Notes under the pieces: model-generated | Database searches by the model: none | The model's input: the letters and a program-made list of their open reading frames with translations, nothing else | What the model was told of the DNA's origin: nothing | Shown: positions 9,903 through 18,774 of the stretch, piece after piece | How the letters are laid out: each line of letters begins with the position of its first letter | How positions within the stretch are numbered: position 1 is the stretch's first letter | Assembly: GCF_030161895.1 (NCBI RefSeq) | Contig: NZ_BSVB01000001.1 | Coordinates: 3,100,001-3,164,000 of the forward strand | Origin: Pseudolysinimonas kribbensis | GTDB taxonomy: Bacteria; Actinomycetota; Actinomycetes; Actinomycetales; Microbacteriaceae | Direction of reading: 5' to 3' | DNA: 64,000 nt | Program-made: the position numbers and the translations under genes

Positions 9903-11060
9903 ATGCTCCCGATCGCCGCGGTGCTCCTGTTCGCGCTCGCGGCGCTCTCGGCGGGCGCCGGGCCGGCGCTTCCCGATACACCGACGGCGGCCGGCGCGAC
10001 GGTGCGACTGTGGGTCAACAACTGGGGCGAGGCGGTCTCGCTGACCGACCCCAACCGACCCGGGTACGCGCAGATCGGTCCCGAGCAGCCGTCGACCACG
10101 ATCAATGCGCTCATCGACCTGCGCAGCAACGCGCCGGAGCCATTCACGGCGACCCTCGTCGATGCGCAGGCCGTCGGCGGGCAGCAGCCCGCGGCCTGCG
10201 TCGCGGAGACCACGCCCGACCCGATCAACTGCATCTTCCGCCTGGCGGTCGGCAGCGGCGTCAACGCGCTGACGCTCACGGTCGACCGGCCCGGTGAGCG
10301 CCCGTACGTCGAGCAGGGGTGGATCACCGGGGGCGTGTTCCGCTTCAGCACCGGACTGGAGGCTCGGGATGCCGCCGGCAGCTGGCAGCGGATCCCCGAC
10401 GGGGGTCGGTTCCGGCTCCCGGCCACCACGCTCAGCAGCGTCCGTTACGTCATGCGCAACGTCGGGGACCTGCCGGTGCAGGTGCACGGATCATGCCGCG
10501 ACGGGATCGTCGAGCCGGGGGACTCGATCGCCTGCTCCATCACCGGACCCCGGCCGGTCGCATCGCTCGCCGCCGAATACCGGCGGGCGCTCATGCTGCG
10601 TGCGCCGGGCGTCTCGACCGGATGGATCCAGCTGCGCGGTTCGGTCGTCGCCACCGGCGCGGCCTTCCGTCTGACCGATCCGCACGCGGTGGTCGGGCAA
10701 CGCACGGTCATCGCCGCGCAGGGCCTCACGGATCGCGACCTGCGCGGGCTCGTCGTGCGCGTCGGATCGCGGCCGGTGGGCCTCGACACCGCCTCCACGC
10801 CGCAGCGACTCGTCTTCGCCATGCCGCTCGTGAGGTCCGGGCCCGCGACCCTCACGATCCTGGAGGCCGGTATCGCGATCGCCCGGCTTCCGCTCACCGT
10901 GAGCGCGCATCCGGCGGCACCGATCGGACCCGCCTTCCCGGTTGCCCTCGTCGTGCTGGTGGCGCTCGGCGGGGCCGTGCTCGCCGTGCTGCTCTGGCGC
11001 GGGACGAGCGTCGCCCTGCGGTCGCGGAGCCGGCATCAGGCGAACTCGCGCACCACCTGA
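9903..11060 (+). CDS. Secreted or membrane-anchored hypothetical protein
   Basis: 385 residues. The N-terminus is a signal peptide or anchor (MLPIAAVLLFALAALSAGAG, residues 1-20). A long beta-rich extracytoplasmic region with several cysteines follows (AACVAE, NCIFRL, GSCRDG, IACSITG). A C-terminal hydrophobic helix (~350-372) precedes a short basic tail, i.e. one-pass anchoring. I recognise no named domain; the pattern looks like immunoglobulin-like surface domains. It starts 2 nt after aspA. Its last 25 nt overlap the 3' end of the convergent ligD. Confidence 0.7.
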   Translation: MLPIAAVLLFALAALSAGAGPALPDTPTAAGATVRLWVNNWGEAVSLTDPNRPGYAQIGPEQPSTTINALIDLRSNAPEPFTATLVDAQAVGGQQPAACVAETTPDPINCIFRLAVGSGVNALTLTVDRPGERPYVEQGWITGGVFRFSTGLEARDAAGSWQRIPDGGRFRLPATTLSSVRYVMRNVGDLPVQVHGSCRDGIVEPGDSIACSITGPRPVASLAAEYRRALMLRAPGVSTGWIQLRGSVVATGAAFRLTDPHAVVGQRTVIAAQGLTDRDLRGLVVRVGSRPVGLDTASTPQRLVFAMPLVRSGPATLTILEAGIAIARLPLTVSAHPAAPIGPAFPVALVVLVALGGAVLAVLLWRGTSVALRSRSRHQANSRTT

Positions 11061-13527
11061 TCCGGATCCTTGTCGGTGCGCCACCCGCGCCAGCTCGGCT
11101 GCCGCAGCCGGCCGTCGGTGGTGAGTTCGGCGTACTCCACCTCGCCGACGAGGCTCGGCGTGACCCAGTGCACGTCGCGCGCGTCGGCGGCGGGCACGCC
11201 CTCGAGCGGGCTGGTCTTGCGCTCGATCCGATCCAGGCGCGCCCGCAGCTGCTGCAGCTCGCGGTCGGCGAAGCCCGTGCCGACCCGGCCGACGTACCGG
11301 AACGTGTCGCCGTCCTTGACGCCGAGCAGCAGCGAGCCGACCGTGCTCGCGCGGGCGCCGTTGCCGGGGCGCCAGCCGCCGATGACGACCTCCTGGGTCT
11401 TGTGGTGCTTGAGCTTGATCCAGTCGCGGCTGCGTTTGCCGACCCGGTACGGGCTGTCCAGGCGCTTGGCCATGATGCCCTCGAGGCCGAGCTTGGCGCT
11501 CGTTGCGAGGGCCTTCTTCAGGTCGGTGCCGGCATCCGGGGGCACGACGATCGGACCGGTGTCGTGCACCTCCCGCTCCAGGCGCGCCCGGCGCTCGGCG
11601 TATGGCTGCTTCGGGTCGTCGAGCACGTCGAAGACGAAGTACTTCACCGGCGTGCGCCCGCGAGCGCGCTCGACGTCGCCCGGTTTGCTGAGTCCCATGC
11701 GCTGCTGGAGCAGGCCGAAGCTCGGCCGTCCCTTCGCGTCGAGCGCGACGATCTCGCCGTCGAGCGTCGCGGCGCCGTGCACGGCCTCGCGCAGCGTCTC
11801 GGCGAGCTCCGGGTAGCTGCCGGTCACGTCGAGGCCGTTGCGGGTGCGCAGCGTCACCTCGTCGCCCTGGATCGTGGCGACCGCCCGGATGCCGTCCCAC
11901 TTCATCTCGTACGTCCAGTCGCGCCCGCCCTGGAACTCCTGCGCCGAGCCGAGGGTCGCGAGCATGGGCGCGATGGTGTTCGCACTCGAGCGGCCGCCGA
12001 TGACCGTCTTGCCGCGCGTGAGTCCCTTGCGGCCGGACGGCACGGAGCGGTGGCCGTGCCACTTCTCCCCGGTGCGCACGTTCTCGGGGCCGCCCTCGGC
12101 ATCCCAGTCGACCGGATCCTGGTCCTTCATGAGGTGCAGCATCCAGTTCTTGGCGTCGTCGCCGGTGCTGGTCTGGATGAGCGCGAGCCGGTGCGAGCCG
12201 TGCTTCTCGCCGTGGATGGTGAGGATCACCTCGCCCTGCTCTGCCTTCTGGCCCTGGCCCTTGCCATCGCCCTCGGTGCCGTCGCGCCACTTCTCGAGGC
12301 TGTACCGGCCGCGGTCCCAGATCGCGACCTCGCCCGCGCCGTATTCCCCTTTCGGAATGCTTCCTCGAAGGTGCCGTAGTCGAAGGGGTGGTCCTCGACG
12401 TGCACCGCGAGGTGGTTCTGCTTCGGGTCGGTCGGCACGCCCTTCGGCACCGCCCAGCTCACGAGCACGCCGTCGCGCTCCAGGCGGAAGTCGTAGTGGA
12501 GTCGGCTGGCGTGATGCTCCTGGATGACGAAGTGCGGGTTCGCGGGGTCCGGCTTCCAGCTCGGGTCGCTGCCGGGCACGTCGCCGAACGGCTCCGGCGT
12601 GACGCTCCTGTTGCGCATCGAGCGGTACTGCCCGAGCGACTCGTCGAGGCTGCCCACCGATAAGTCGGCGAGCGGGTCGCCGCGTTTCTTCAGCCGCTCG
12701 AGCACTTCGTGGAACTCGAGATGCCGCAGTTCCGGGCGGCTCAGCTCCGCCCACGTGCGCGGCGCCGCGACGGTCGGATGCGCCCGCCCGCGCAGCGAAT
12801 ACGGCACGATCGTGGTCTTAGACCCGTTGTTCTGGCTCCAGTCGAGCAGCACCTTGCCGCCGCGCACGGCCTTCTTCATGTCGCTCACGACGAGGTCGGG
12901 GTGGTCGGCCTCCAGCGCCCGCGCGAGCTCCTTCGCGACCGCGCTCACCTGGTCGCTGGACTGCAATCCGTCGAGGGCGGCATAGAGGTGGATGCCCTTG
13001 CTGCCGCTCGTGACCGGCATCGGATCCAGCCCCATGCCCTTCAGGATGCCGCGCACGAGCTTCGCGACCTCGACGCACTCGGGCAGGCCCGCGCCCTCGC
13101 CGGGGTCGAGGTCGAGCACCATGCGATCCGGGTTCTTGCGGGCGCCGTTGCGGCCGAACCGCCACTGCGGCACGTGGATCTCGAGCGCTGCCTGCTGCGC
13201 GATCCACACCAGGGTGGCGAGGTCGTTGACGATCGGGTACTCGTTGACGTGGTCCTTGTGCTGGATGCTGCGCACCTTCACCCAGTCGGGTGCGCCATCC
13301 GGCATGTTCTTCTCGAAGAACATCGGACCGTCGACGCCGCTCACCCAGCGCTTGCGGGTCGCGGGCCGGTCGGCCGCGTGCGGGATGAGGTACTCGGCGA
13401 CGCGCGAGTAGTAGTCGATGACCTCGCCCTTGGTCGTGCCCGTCTCGGGGTACATGACCTTGTCGAGGTTGGTCAGGCGCAGACGGTGCCCGCCGACCGA
13501 GACGAACTGTTCGGAGTCCTTCGCCAT
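11036..13527 (-). CDS. ligD: LigD: multifunctional NHEJ DNA ligase, order polymerase - phosphoesterase - ligase (frameshift near 12370)
   Basis: ATP-dependent ligase of bacterial non-homologous end joining, ~830 residues after correction. Residues ~1-290 are the LigD primase/polymerase domain (VMYPETGTTKGEVIDYY; the DLDP acidic motif; SGSKGIHLY). Residues ~330-470 are the 3'-phosphoesterase domain (HHASRLHYDFRLE). Residues ~520-830 are the adenylating ligase with lysine motif YEMKWDGIR, GEIVALDAKG and GIMAKRLDSPYRVG, ending in the OB-fold. The order Pol-PE-Lig matches mycobacterial LigD. The frame breaks between TFE and GSIPKGEYG; one G missing near 12370 restores it. It is divergent from ku with a TAGCGT box 6 nt before its ATG. 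Confidence 0.93.
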
Positions 13528-13533
13528 GAGTTG

Positions 13534-13539
13534 ACGCTA
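13534..13539 (-). promoter_or_regulatory. -10 box (TAGCGT), leaderless type, for ligD
   Basis: TAGCGT on the minus strand lies 6 nt before the ligD ATG at 13527, inside the 58-nt gap shared with ku. Confidence 0.55.
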
Positions 13540-13585
13540 ACCACAGGGGTGTACACCGTCCACATCGCCGGGGAGAATGCTCAGC

Positions 13586-14413
13586 ATGAGGTCGATCTGG
13601 AAGGGCTCGCTGAGCTTCGGGCTCGTGAACGTGCCGGTGAAGCTGTATTCCGCGATCGAAGACCACGACGTGCCGTTGCACCAGGTGCACGACAAGGACG
13701 GCGGCCGCATCCGGTACAAGCGCGTGTGCGAGATCGACGGCGAGACGGTCGACTACGAGCACATCGCCAAGGCGTACGTCGACGGCGACGACACGGTGAT
13801 CCTGACCGACGACGACCTGAAGTCGCTGCCCGCCGAGCGGTCGAAGGACATCGACGTCGTCGAGTTCGTGCCCACCGATCAGATCGACCCGATCATGTTC
13901 GAGAAGAGCTACTACCTCGCGCCCGACTCGAAGTCGAACAAGGCGTACGTGCTGCTCATGCGCACCCTCGAGGACACCGACCGCACCGCGATCGTGCAGT
14001 TCGCGCTGCGCCAGCGCACGCGGCTCGCGGCGCTCCGGGTGCGGGATGGCGTGCTCACCATGCAGACGCTGCTCTGGGACGACGAGGTGCGCGAGGCGCG
14101 ATTCCCCGAGCTCGACGAGACCCCGCGGATCACCGACGCCGAGATGAAGATGTCGCGCCAGCTCGTCGACAGCTTCGCGAGCGACTTCCAGCCCGAGAAG
14201 TTCACCGACGACTACCAGGAGCAGCTGCGCACCCTCGTGGAGGCGAAGCTCGAGCAGGGCGACACGATCGACACCGAGGCGACCTTCGGGCGCGAGACCG
14301 AGGGCGGCGGCGAGGTGCTCGACCTCATGGAGGCGCTTCGCCGCTCCGTCGACGAGAAGCGCGCCAAGCCGGCCCTGAAGAAGAAGCCGGCCGCGAAGAA
14401 GAAGTCCGCCTAG
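13586..14413 (+). CDS. ku: Ku, DNA end-binding protein of NHEJ
   Basis: 275 residues. Homodimeric Ku core, which rings DNA ends and recruits LigD. The start MRSIWKGSLSFGLVNVPVKLYSA is the family's canonical N-terminus, so I use ATG 13586 rather than the ATG three codons upstream. HQVHDKDGGRIRYKRVCEIDG and the EQYR-type helix region are present. The C-terminal tail is lysine-rich (LKKKPAAKKKSA), as in actinobacterial Ku proteins where the tail adds DNA binding. Divergent from ligD, so the pair is a complete two-component end-joining system. Confidence 0.95.
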   Translation: MRSIWKGSLSFGLVNVPVKLYSAIEDHDVPLHQVHDKDGGRIRYKRVCEIDGETVDYEHIAKAYVDGDDTVILTDDDLKSLPAERSKDIDVVEFVPTDQIDPIMFEKSYYLAPDSKSNKAYVLLMRTLEDTDRTAIVQFALRQRTRLAALRVRDGVLTMQTLLWDDEVREARFPELDETPRITDAEMKMSRQLVDSFASDFQPEKFTDDYQEQLRTLVEAKLEQGDTIDTEATFGRETEGGGEVLDLMEALRRSVDEKRAKPALKKKPAAKKKSA

Positions 14414-14422
14414 GCGCCGAAT

Positions 14423-14483
14423 CGCGAGTGACCAAAATGGGCGGGTGCGAACAGTTCGCGCCCGCCCATTTTGGTCACTCGCG
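14423..14483 (+). terminator. Long perfect hairpin between convergent ku and the DUF7218 gene
   Basis: Arms 14423-14445 and 14461-14483 are perfect 23-bp complements. Inside them a T-G pair and a further 5-bp stem (14447-14451 with 14455-14459) leave only three bases in the loop, so the 61 nt fold almost end to end. It sits 9 nt after the ku stop and 3 nt before the stop of the opposite gene. This fits a bidirectional terminator, though there is no long T tract. Confidence 0.7.
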
Positions 14484-14486
14484 AAC

Positions 14487-14756
14487 TCAGTCGCCGTCGC
14501 GGAGGAGGGAGATGAGCTCCTTCTTGGGCTTGCCGGAGTAGCCGTGGCGGCCGAGCTCCTTGGCGCGCTTGCGCAGCTCCGGCACGGTCCAGTCGTCGTA
14601 CGACCCTGACTCGCCGCCGCGGCGCCCCACGGCCTTCTTGCCGTCGCGGGCGGCGGCGTTGGAGATGCGCGCGGCCTTCTCCTTGCTGTTGCCCTCCTTG
14701 CGGAGTTCCTCATACATGTCGGGCTTCTTGAGCGCCCGGTTGCGTTGTCCTGGCAT
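14487..14756 (-). CDS. DUF7218 family protein with Rho-N-like C-terminus
   Basis: 89 residues, basic and helical. The N-terminal half (RNRALKKPDMYEELRKEGNSKEKAARISNAAA) is the conserved DUF7218 region. The C-terminal half (WTVPELRKRAKELGRHGYSG...KELISLLRDG) resembles the SAP/Rho-N helix-extension-helix fold that binds nucleic acid. Its place beside ku and ligD hints at a DNA-related role, but this is inference. CGGGAGC lies just before the ATG. Confidence 0.8.
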   Translation of the reverse strand: MPGQRNRALKKPDMYEELRKEGNSKEKAARISNAAARDGKKAVGRRGGESGSYDDWTVPELRKRAKELGRHGYSGKPKKELISLLRDGD

Positions 14757-14842
14757 GCTCCCGGCCTACTCCGGGATGCCCGAGCCGGGCCGCACCTCCA
14801 GTCAATGCCCAGCGCCTCGGCCGCCGCGCGCGGGGCGCCCAG

Positions 14843-14848
14843 TACAGT
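14843..14848 (+). promoter_or_regulatory. -10 box (TACAGT), leaderless type
   Basis: TACAGT ends 6 nt before the GTG start at 14855. Confidence 0.5.
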
Positions 14849-14854
14849 CATCGC

Positions 14855-15196
14855 GTGGGCAGGATCCTCTACGGCGGCCACGGCACGCCGATCGAGCTGG
14901 ACGATCGCGCCATGGCCCACCTGCAGGCGGTCATCGCGAATAAGCTGCGCCGTGGCGAAGGGTTCTTCCTCAACTGGAAAGGCGGCTCCGACGACGCCCA
15001 CAGCGCCGCCTGGATCGCTCCCGACATCCCGCTGTTCTTCGAGTACGACGGCGGCCGCAACCTCGAACTGAACCGGCACTGGCTCGAGGTGATGACCATG
15101 GGGGCGAACAGCAACGGGGGCCTTCAACTGGGCGCCGAGCCGACCCCCACGACGCCCACACCGACGGTGAGCGATGGTCACGGAGCGCCTGCCTGA
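14855..15196 (+). CDS. DUF7882 family protein (often mislabelled DNA ligase)
   Basis: 113 residues starting GRILYGG, with DDRAMAHLQAVIANKLRRGEGF and FLNWK. Small actinobacterial proteins of this type are widely and wrongly labelled as ATP-dependent DNA ligase, because a related module is found next to ligase-like genes; no adenylation motif is present here. The last ~20 residues are a Pro/Thr-rich tail. The GTG start is supported by a TACAGT box 6 nt upstream. Function unknown. Confidence 0.75.
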   Translation: MGRILYGGHGTPIELDDRAMAHLQAVIANKLRRGEGFFLNWKGGSDDAHSAAWIAPDIPLFFEYDGGRNLELNRHWLEVMTMGANSNGGLQLGAEPTPTTPTPTVSDGHGAPA

Positions 15197-15201
15197 CTCG
15201 C

Positions 15202-15207
15202 TAGCCT
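15202..15207 (+). promoter_or_regulatory. -10 box (TAGCCT), leaderless type
   Basis: TAGCCT ends 6 nt before the GTG of the alpha/beta hydrolase at 15214. Confidence 0.55.
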
Positions 15208-15213
15208 GAGCGG

Positions 15214-16077
15214 GTGGATGACGCGGCGCGACTCGACGCCGCCCTGCCCGACATCGACTGGTCGGTGCTCCCACCCGGCGCCATCGCCTCGCGTTTCGTC
15301 GCGCCCAGCGGCGAGATCGCGATGATCTCGCTCGGCGACCCGAGCCATCCGCGGATCCTCATGGCGCCGGGGGTCACGGGGTCGAAAGAGGACTTCATCC
15401 TCATCATGCCGGCGCTCGCCGAGGCCGGCTTCCATGTGCAGGCCGTCGACATCGCCGGCCAGTACGAGTCGGGCAGCGCGGGCCCGCCGCCCGGTGCGCG
15501 GTACACCTACACGTTGTTCGTGGACGACATGGTCGCCCTCCTCGAGGCCGGCCCGACCCCGGCGCACCTTCTCGGCTACTCCTTCGCCGGCACGGTGGCG
15601 CAGCTCGTCGCCGTCCGCCGACCCGACCTGGTGCGCTCACTCACGCTGCTCGCGACGCCGCCCGACCCGGGCAACGGCTTCGCCCGCATGAAGCGGGTCG
15701 GGTGGCTGGCCCGCGTCGCCGGCGCACGGGTGGGCGCCTTCTTCATGGTCAACGGCGTCAAGCTGAACGCCACCAAGGTCGACCCCGGCAGGCACGCGTT
15801 CGTGCGCTCCCGGTTCGCGCTCACCTCGCGGCGCAGCGTCGACGACATCATCGACCTGATGATGCACGCGCCCGATGTGGAGGCCGAGCTGCGGGAGCTC
15901 CCGATCCCCAAGCTCGTCGTGGTCGGCATCCACGACCTGTGGCCGGTGGAGCGCTCGCAGGCCCTCGCCGAACGCATCGGCGCACGATTCGCGGGCTACG
16001 ACACGGGGCATTCGCCGAGCGAGACCGCGCCCCACCAGCTCACGCGCGACCTGCTCGAGCTCTACGCGATGGCGTGA
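15214..16077 (+). CDS. Alpha/beta hydrolase
   Basis: 287 residues of alpha/beta-hydrolase fold. The nucleophile elbow is LLGYSFAGT (residues ~113-121) with serine as nucleophile. The oxyanion region is MAPGVTGSKEDF near 50. A late aspartate (GIHDLWPVERS, ~235) and a late histidine (YDTGHSPSE, ~266) complete a plausible triad. Substrate unknown; esterase or haloperoxidase-like roles are common in this group. GTG start with a TAGCCT box 6 nt upstream. Its last 16 nt overlap the convergent glycosyltransferase. Confidence 0.85.
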   Translation: MDDAARLDAALPDIDWSVLPPGAIASRFVAPSGEIAMISLGDPSHPRILMAPGVTGSKEDFILIMPALAEAGFHVQAVDIAGQYESGSAGPPPGARYTYTLFVDDMVALLEAGPTPAHLLGYSFAGTVAQLVAVRRPDLVRSLTLLATPPDPGNGFARMKRVGWLARVAGARVGAFFMVNGVKLNATKVDPGRHAFVRSRFALTSRRSVDDIIDLMMHAPDVEAELRELPIPKLVVVGIHDLWPVERSQALAERIGARFAGYDTGHSPSETAPHQLTRDLLELYAMA

Positions 16078-16880
16078 CCCTCGCCGGGCTCGGCGTCGTC
16101 GCCGGCCCAGCCGTCGACCGCCCAGTCCGGTGCGGCCCCCGCGGAGATGGGGCCCCAGGTGCCCTCCTCGTGCCAGCGCCGCCAGAGCGCCTTGCGGCGC
16201 CACGGCGAGCCGTGTCCGCGCAGGGTCGGGATGACCCAGCGCAGCCGCCGGGCGAGCCCCCGCACGGTGGCGAACGGACGCGCGGAGATCTCGGCCGTCC
16301 AGCTCGGGTCGTGGCGCACCGTCATCCACGGCTTCACGTGCAGGCTGAGGTCGAGGTCGTCGTGGATGCCGAGGCCGTAGCGGTGCACCTCGTCACCCAA
16401 CTGCGTCCAGACCTGGCGGCGCATCGCGAAGTTCGATCCGAAGACCGGCGGATGCCCGAGGTAGATGCTCATCGACCAGTACATGCCGCCGACCCACCAG
16501 GCGCGTCCGAGGCGGCGGGTGACCGCTCCGGCGCCGTAGAACGTGGCGTGACCCGTCAGCAGGTCGACCTGCGCGTCGTCGAAGTCGGTGAGGGCATGCT
16601 CGAGCCAGGTCGGCGGGACGACCGTGTCGGCGTCGATGCGCGCGATGATGTCGCCCCGGGCGGCGTCGTACCCGACGGCGGACGCGCGCGGGATGCCGGC
16701 GATCGGCTCGGTGACGATGCGGGCGCCGGCGGCGGCGGCGATCGCCGCGGAGTCGTCGGTCGACCCGTTGTCGACGACCACGATCTCGTCCGCGCGACGG
16801 GTCTGCGCGGCGAGCGCGTCGAGCGCACGGCGGAGCATCGGGCCGTCGTTGCGGACCGGGATGACGACGGACACGAACAT
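16062..16880 (-). CDS. Family 2 (GT-A fold) glycosyltransferase
   Basis: 272 residues. The N-terminal nucleotide-sugar fold is VSVVIPVRNDGPMLRRALDAL, then IVVVDNGSTDDSAAIA and the metal-binding RIDADTVVP (DxD-like) near residue 100. No transmembrane span is evident, so it is cytoplasmic or peripheral and transfers a sugar to a wall or lipid acceptor not predictable here. A TAGGCT box lies 10 nt before the ATG, giving at most a very short leader. 3' ends overlap by 16 nt with the hydrolase gene. Confidence 0.85.
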   Translation of the reverse strand: MFVSVVIPVRNDGPMLRRALDALAAQTRRADEIVVVDNGSTDDSAAIAAAAGARIVTEPIAGIPRASAVGYDAARGDIIARIDADTVVPPTWLEHALTDFDDAQVDLLTGHATFYGAGAVTRRLGRAWWVGGMYWSMSIYLGHPPVFGSNFAMRRQVWTQLGDEVHRYGLGIHDDLDLSLHVKPWMTVRHDPSWTAEISARPFATVRGLARRLRWVIPTLRGHGSPWRRKALWRRWHEEGTWGPISAGAAPDWAVDGWAGDDAEPGEGHAIA

Positions 16881-17208
16881 GAGCGACGACAGCCTACGCG
16901 CACGTCGAGCAGTGCTCGGGATGCCGTCGGGTCAGGCCCCGTCGCGTCACGCATGCGCCGCCGCTGGGACCCGGACGCCGCGGTCGCGCCGCCGGGACGC
17001 TGCCGGCGCGCCGCCGAGACGCCGCGGTAGCGCCGCCGGCGCGCCACCGGGACGCCGCCGGTCAAAACTTCAGGAGCCCGTCGCCTGTCCCGACGGATCA
17101 CGCGACGACGCGCCGCCGAACTCCTGAACTTTTGACGGGGGGCGGGGGAGGGGGAGGGGGCGGGGGAGGGGAGGGGGACAGGCCGCCAGGGCGCAGGATG
17201 CCGTGGGG
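16881..17208. other. 328-nt noncoding stretch: GCCGCCGG-type repeats, inverted repeat, G-rich tract
   Basis: After the glycosyltransferase promoter, 16970-17060 is built of short imperfect CGCCGCCGGGACG-like units. 17061-17136 is an inverted repeat listed separately. 17137-17178 is almost pure G with single A or C interruptions. Two imperfect copies of GGATGCCGT-GGGTCAGGCC (16919 and 17199) flank the stretch. No convincing reading frame is present. Part of it may be the 3' region of the adaA-alkA gene. Confidence 0.6.
17061..17136. repeat. Intergenic inverted repeat, 16-bp arms
   Basis: Arms 17061-17076 and 17121-17136 pair at 15 of 16 positions around a 44-nt GC-rich loop. It lies downstream of the adaA-alkA stop (minus strand) and may end that transcript. 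The arms contain the AT-rich block CAAAA / TTTTG, out of character with its surroundings. Confidence 0.6.
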
Positions 17209-18697
17209 TCAGGCCGCGTCGCGGCGCGCGATCCGCGCCGGACGTGCTCGCCAGAGGTGCAGCGCCGCGTAGGAGCGCCACGGCGCCCAGGCGGCTGCCC
17301 GCCGGGCGAGGGGCGCACGCCGTCGGGCAGCCCGAGCGCTCCGGCGCTCTGCCGGATCACGAGGTCGCTGGCCGGGAGCGTGTCGGGATTGCCGAGCGCG
17401 CGCATCGCGAGATAGTCCGCGGTCCAGGGCCCGATGCCGGGCAGCGCGAGCAGCCGCTCCCGCAGTTCGACCGCGGGGGTCTCGACGTCGAGCCGGAGGT
17501 CGCCGCGCACGACGGCCTCGGCCGCGCCGATGATCGTCGCGATCCGGGTCGCGGGCCCGCGCAGCACCTCGGGGCCGCGCTCGGCGATCGCGGCGGCGGA
17601 CGGGAAGGCGCCGCCGCCGAGGTCGGCGACGAGCCGCCCGAGCACGGTGCGGGCCGCCGCGACCGAGATCTGCTGCCCGACGAGCGTGCGGAACAGCGCC
17701 TCCTCGCCGTCGGCGACCCCGGCGATCCGGATGCCGGGCACCGCCGCGACGAGCGGCCGCAGCGCGGGGTCGGCGCCGAGCGCCTCGTCGATGGCGACGG
17801 AGTCGGCGTCGAGGTCGAACATGCGCCGGACGCGCGCGGAGAGTGCCGGCACGTCGGCGAGATCGGCGAGCCGCGCCTGCACGAGCACGCCCGGCTGGTC
17901 CGGGTCGAGCGCGACGCGCACGGCGGCCGGCCCGTGGGGCAGGGCGAGGGTGCGTTCGAAGGCGGTCTCGTCGCCGCTCTCGAGTCCCGGGATGGCGTGG
18001 TCGGCGAAGAAGCGCAGGACACCCGCGCCGTCGAAGGGCGGCCGTGCCGGCAGGCGCAGGGAGATCGAGGCGCTCCCGCCGGCCGGGTGGGCGACCGCGG
18101 AACCTCGCGGTCCCCGACGGGTGATGGCCCGAAGCTCGGTCGGCGTCGCGCGGTACACCTCGGCCATGGTGTCGTTGAACTGGCGGAGGCTGCCGAATCC
18201 GGCCGCGAACGCGATGTCGCTCACCGGCAGGTCGGTCGAGGCGAGGAGCGCGCGGGCGGTCTGGGCGCGGTGGGCGCGCGCGAGGGCGAGCGGGCCGGCT
18301 CCGAGCTCGGTCGTCAGCACCCGCGTCAGGTGCCGGCTCGTGTAGCCGAGTCGGCGCGCGAGACCCCGACCCCCTCGCGTTCGACGACACCGTCCTGCAC
18401 GAGCCGCATCGCGCGCGAGGCGAGGTCGTCGCGGAGGTTCCAGTCGGGGGAGCCGGGCACGGCATCCGGCTGGCAGCGCTTGCAGGCGCGCAGCCCCGCC
18501 TCGTGGGCGGCGGCGGCCGTGCGGTAGAAGCTGACGTTGCCGGGCTTCGGCGTGACCGCCGGGCAGCTCGGGCGGCAATAGATGCCGGTGGAGTGCACGC
18601 CGGCGATGAACTGCCCGTCGAAGCGGGCATCGCGCGACGCGAGCGCGCCGTACATCTCGTCGAAGCCTCGCGCGCTCGACGCGTCCCGTGCCGTCAT
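17209..18697 (-). CDS. AdaA-AlkA fusion: methyl-phosphotriester sensor, AraC HTH and DNA-3-methyladenine glycosylase (two frameshifts)
   Basis: About 496 residues after correction. The N-terminal Ada zinc domain has four cysteines (GIYCRPSCP and ACKRCQP). An AraC-type HTH follows ([16 protein letters not shown]...[11 protein letters not shown]). The AlkA part has the N-terminal domain (~210-300) and the HhH-GPD domain with [20 protein letters not shown] and catalytic aspartate in LPASDLV. It should sense alkylated DNA, activate transcription and excise alkylated bases. One base is missing near 18362 (between EGV and LARRL) and one C near 17310 (before LARRAAAW). I start at ATG 18697, which has CAGGCT 7 nt upstream. 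Confidence 0.85.
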
Positions 18698-18762
18698 GCC
18701 CCCAAGCCTGACAGTGGCCACCGACATCACCTGGCGGGAATCGGACATCAGGATGCCGTGGA

Positions 18763-18768
18763 TAGCCT
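18763..18768 (+). promoter_or_regulatory. -10 box (TAGCCT), leaderless type
   Basis: TAGCCT ends 6 nt before the ATG of the FAD-linked oxidase at 18775. Confidence 0.55.
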
Positions 18769-18774
18769 GAACGG

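Noticed and set aside
16970..17180. Short GCCGCCGG units and G-rich tract as a mobile element or CRISPR
   Set aside because: Units are irregular and not separated by constant spacers; no transposase or cas gene nearby. Low-complexity GC drift is more likely.
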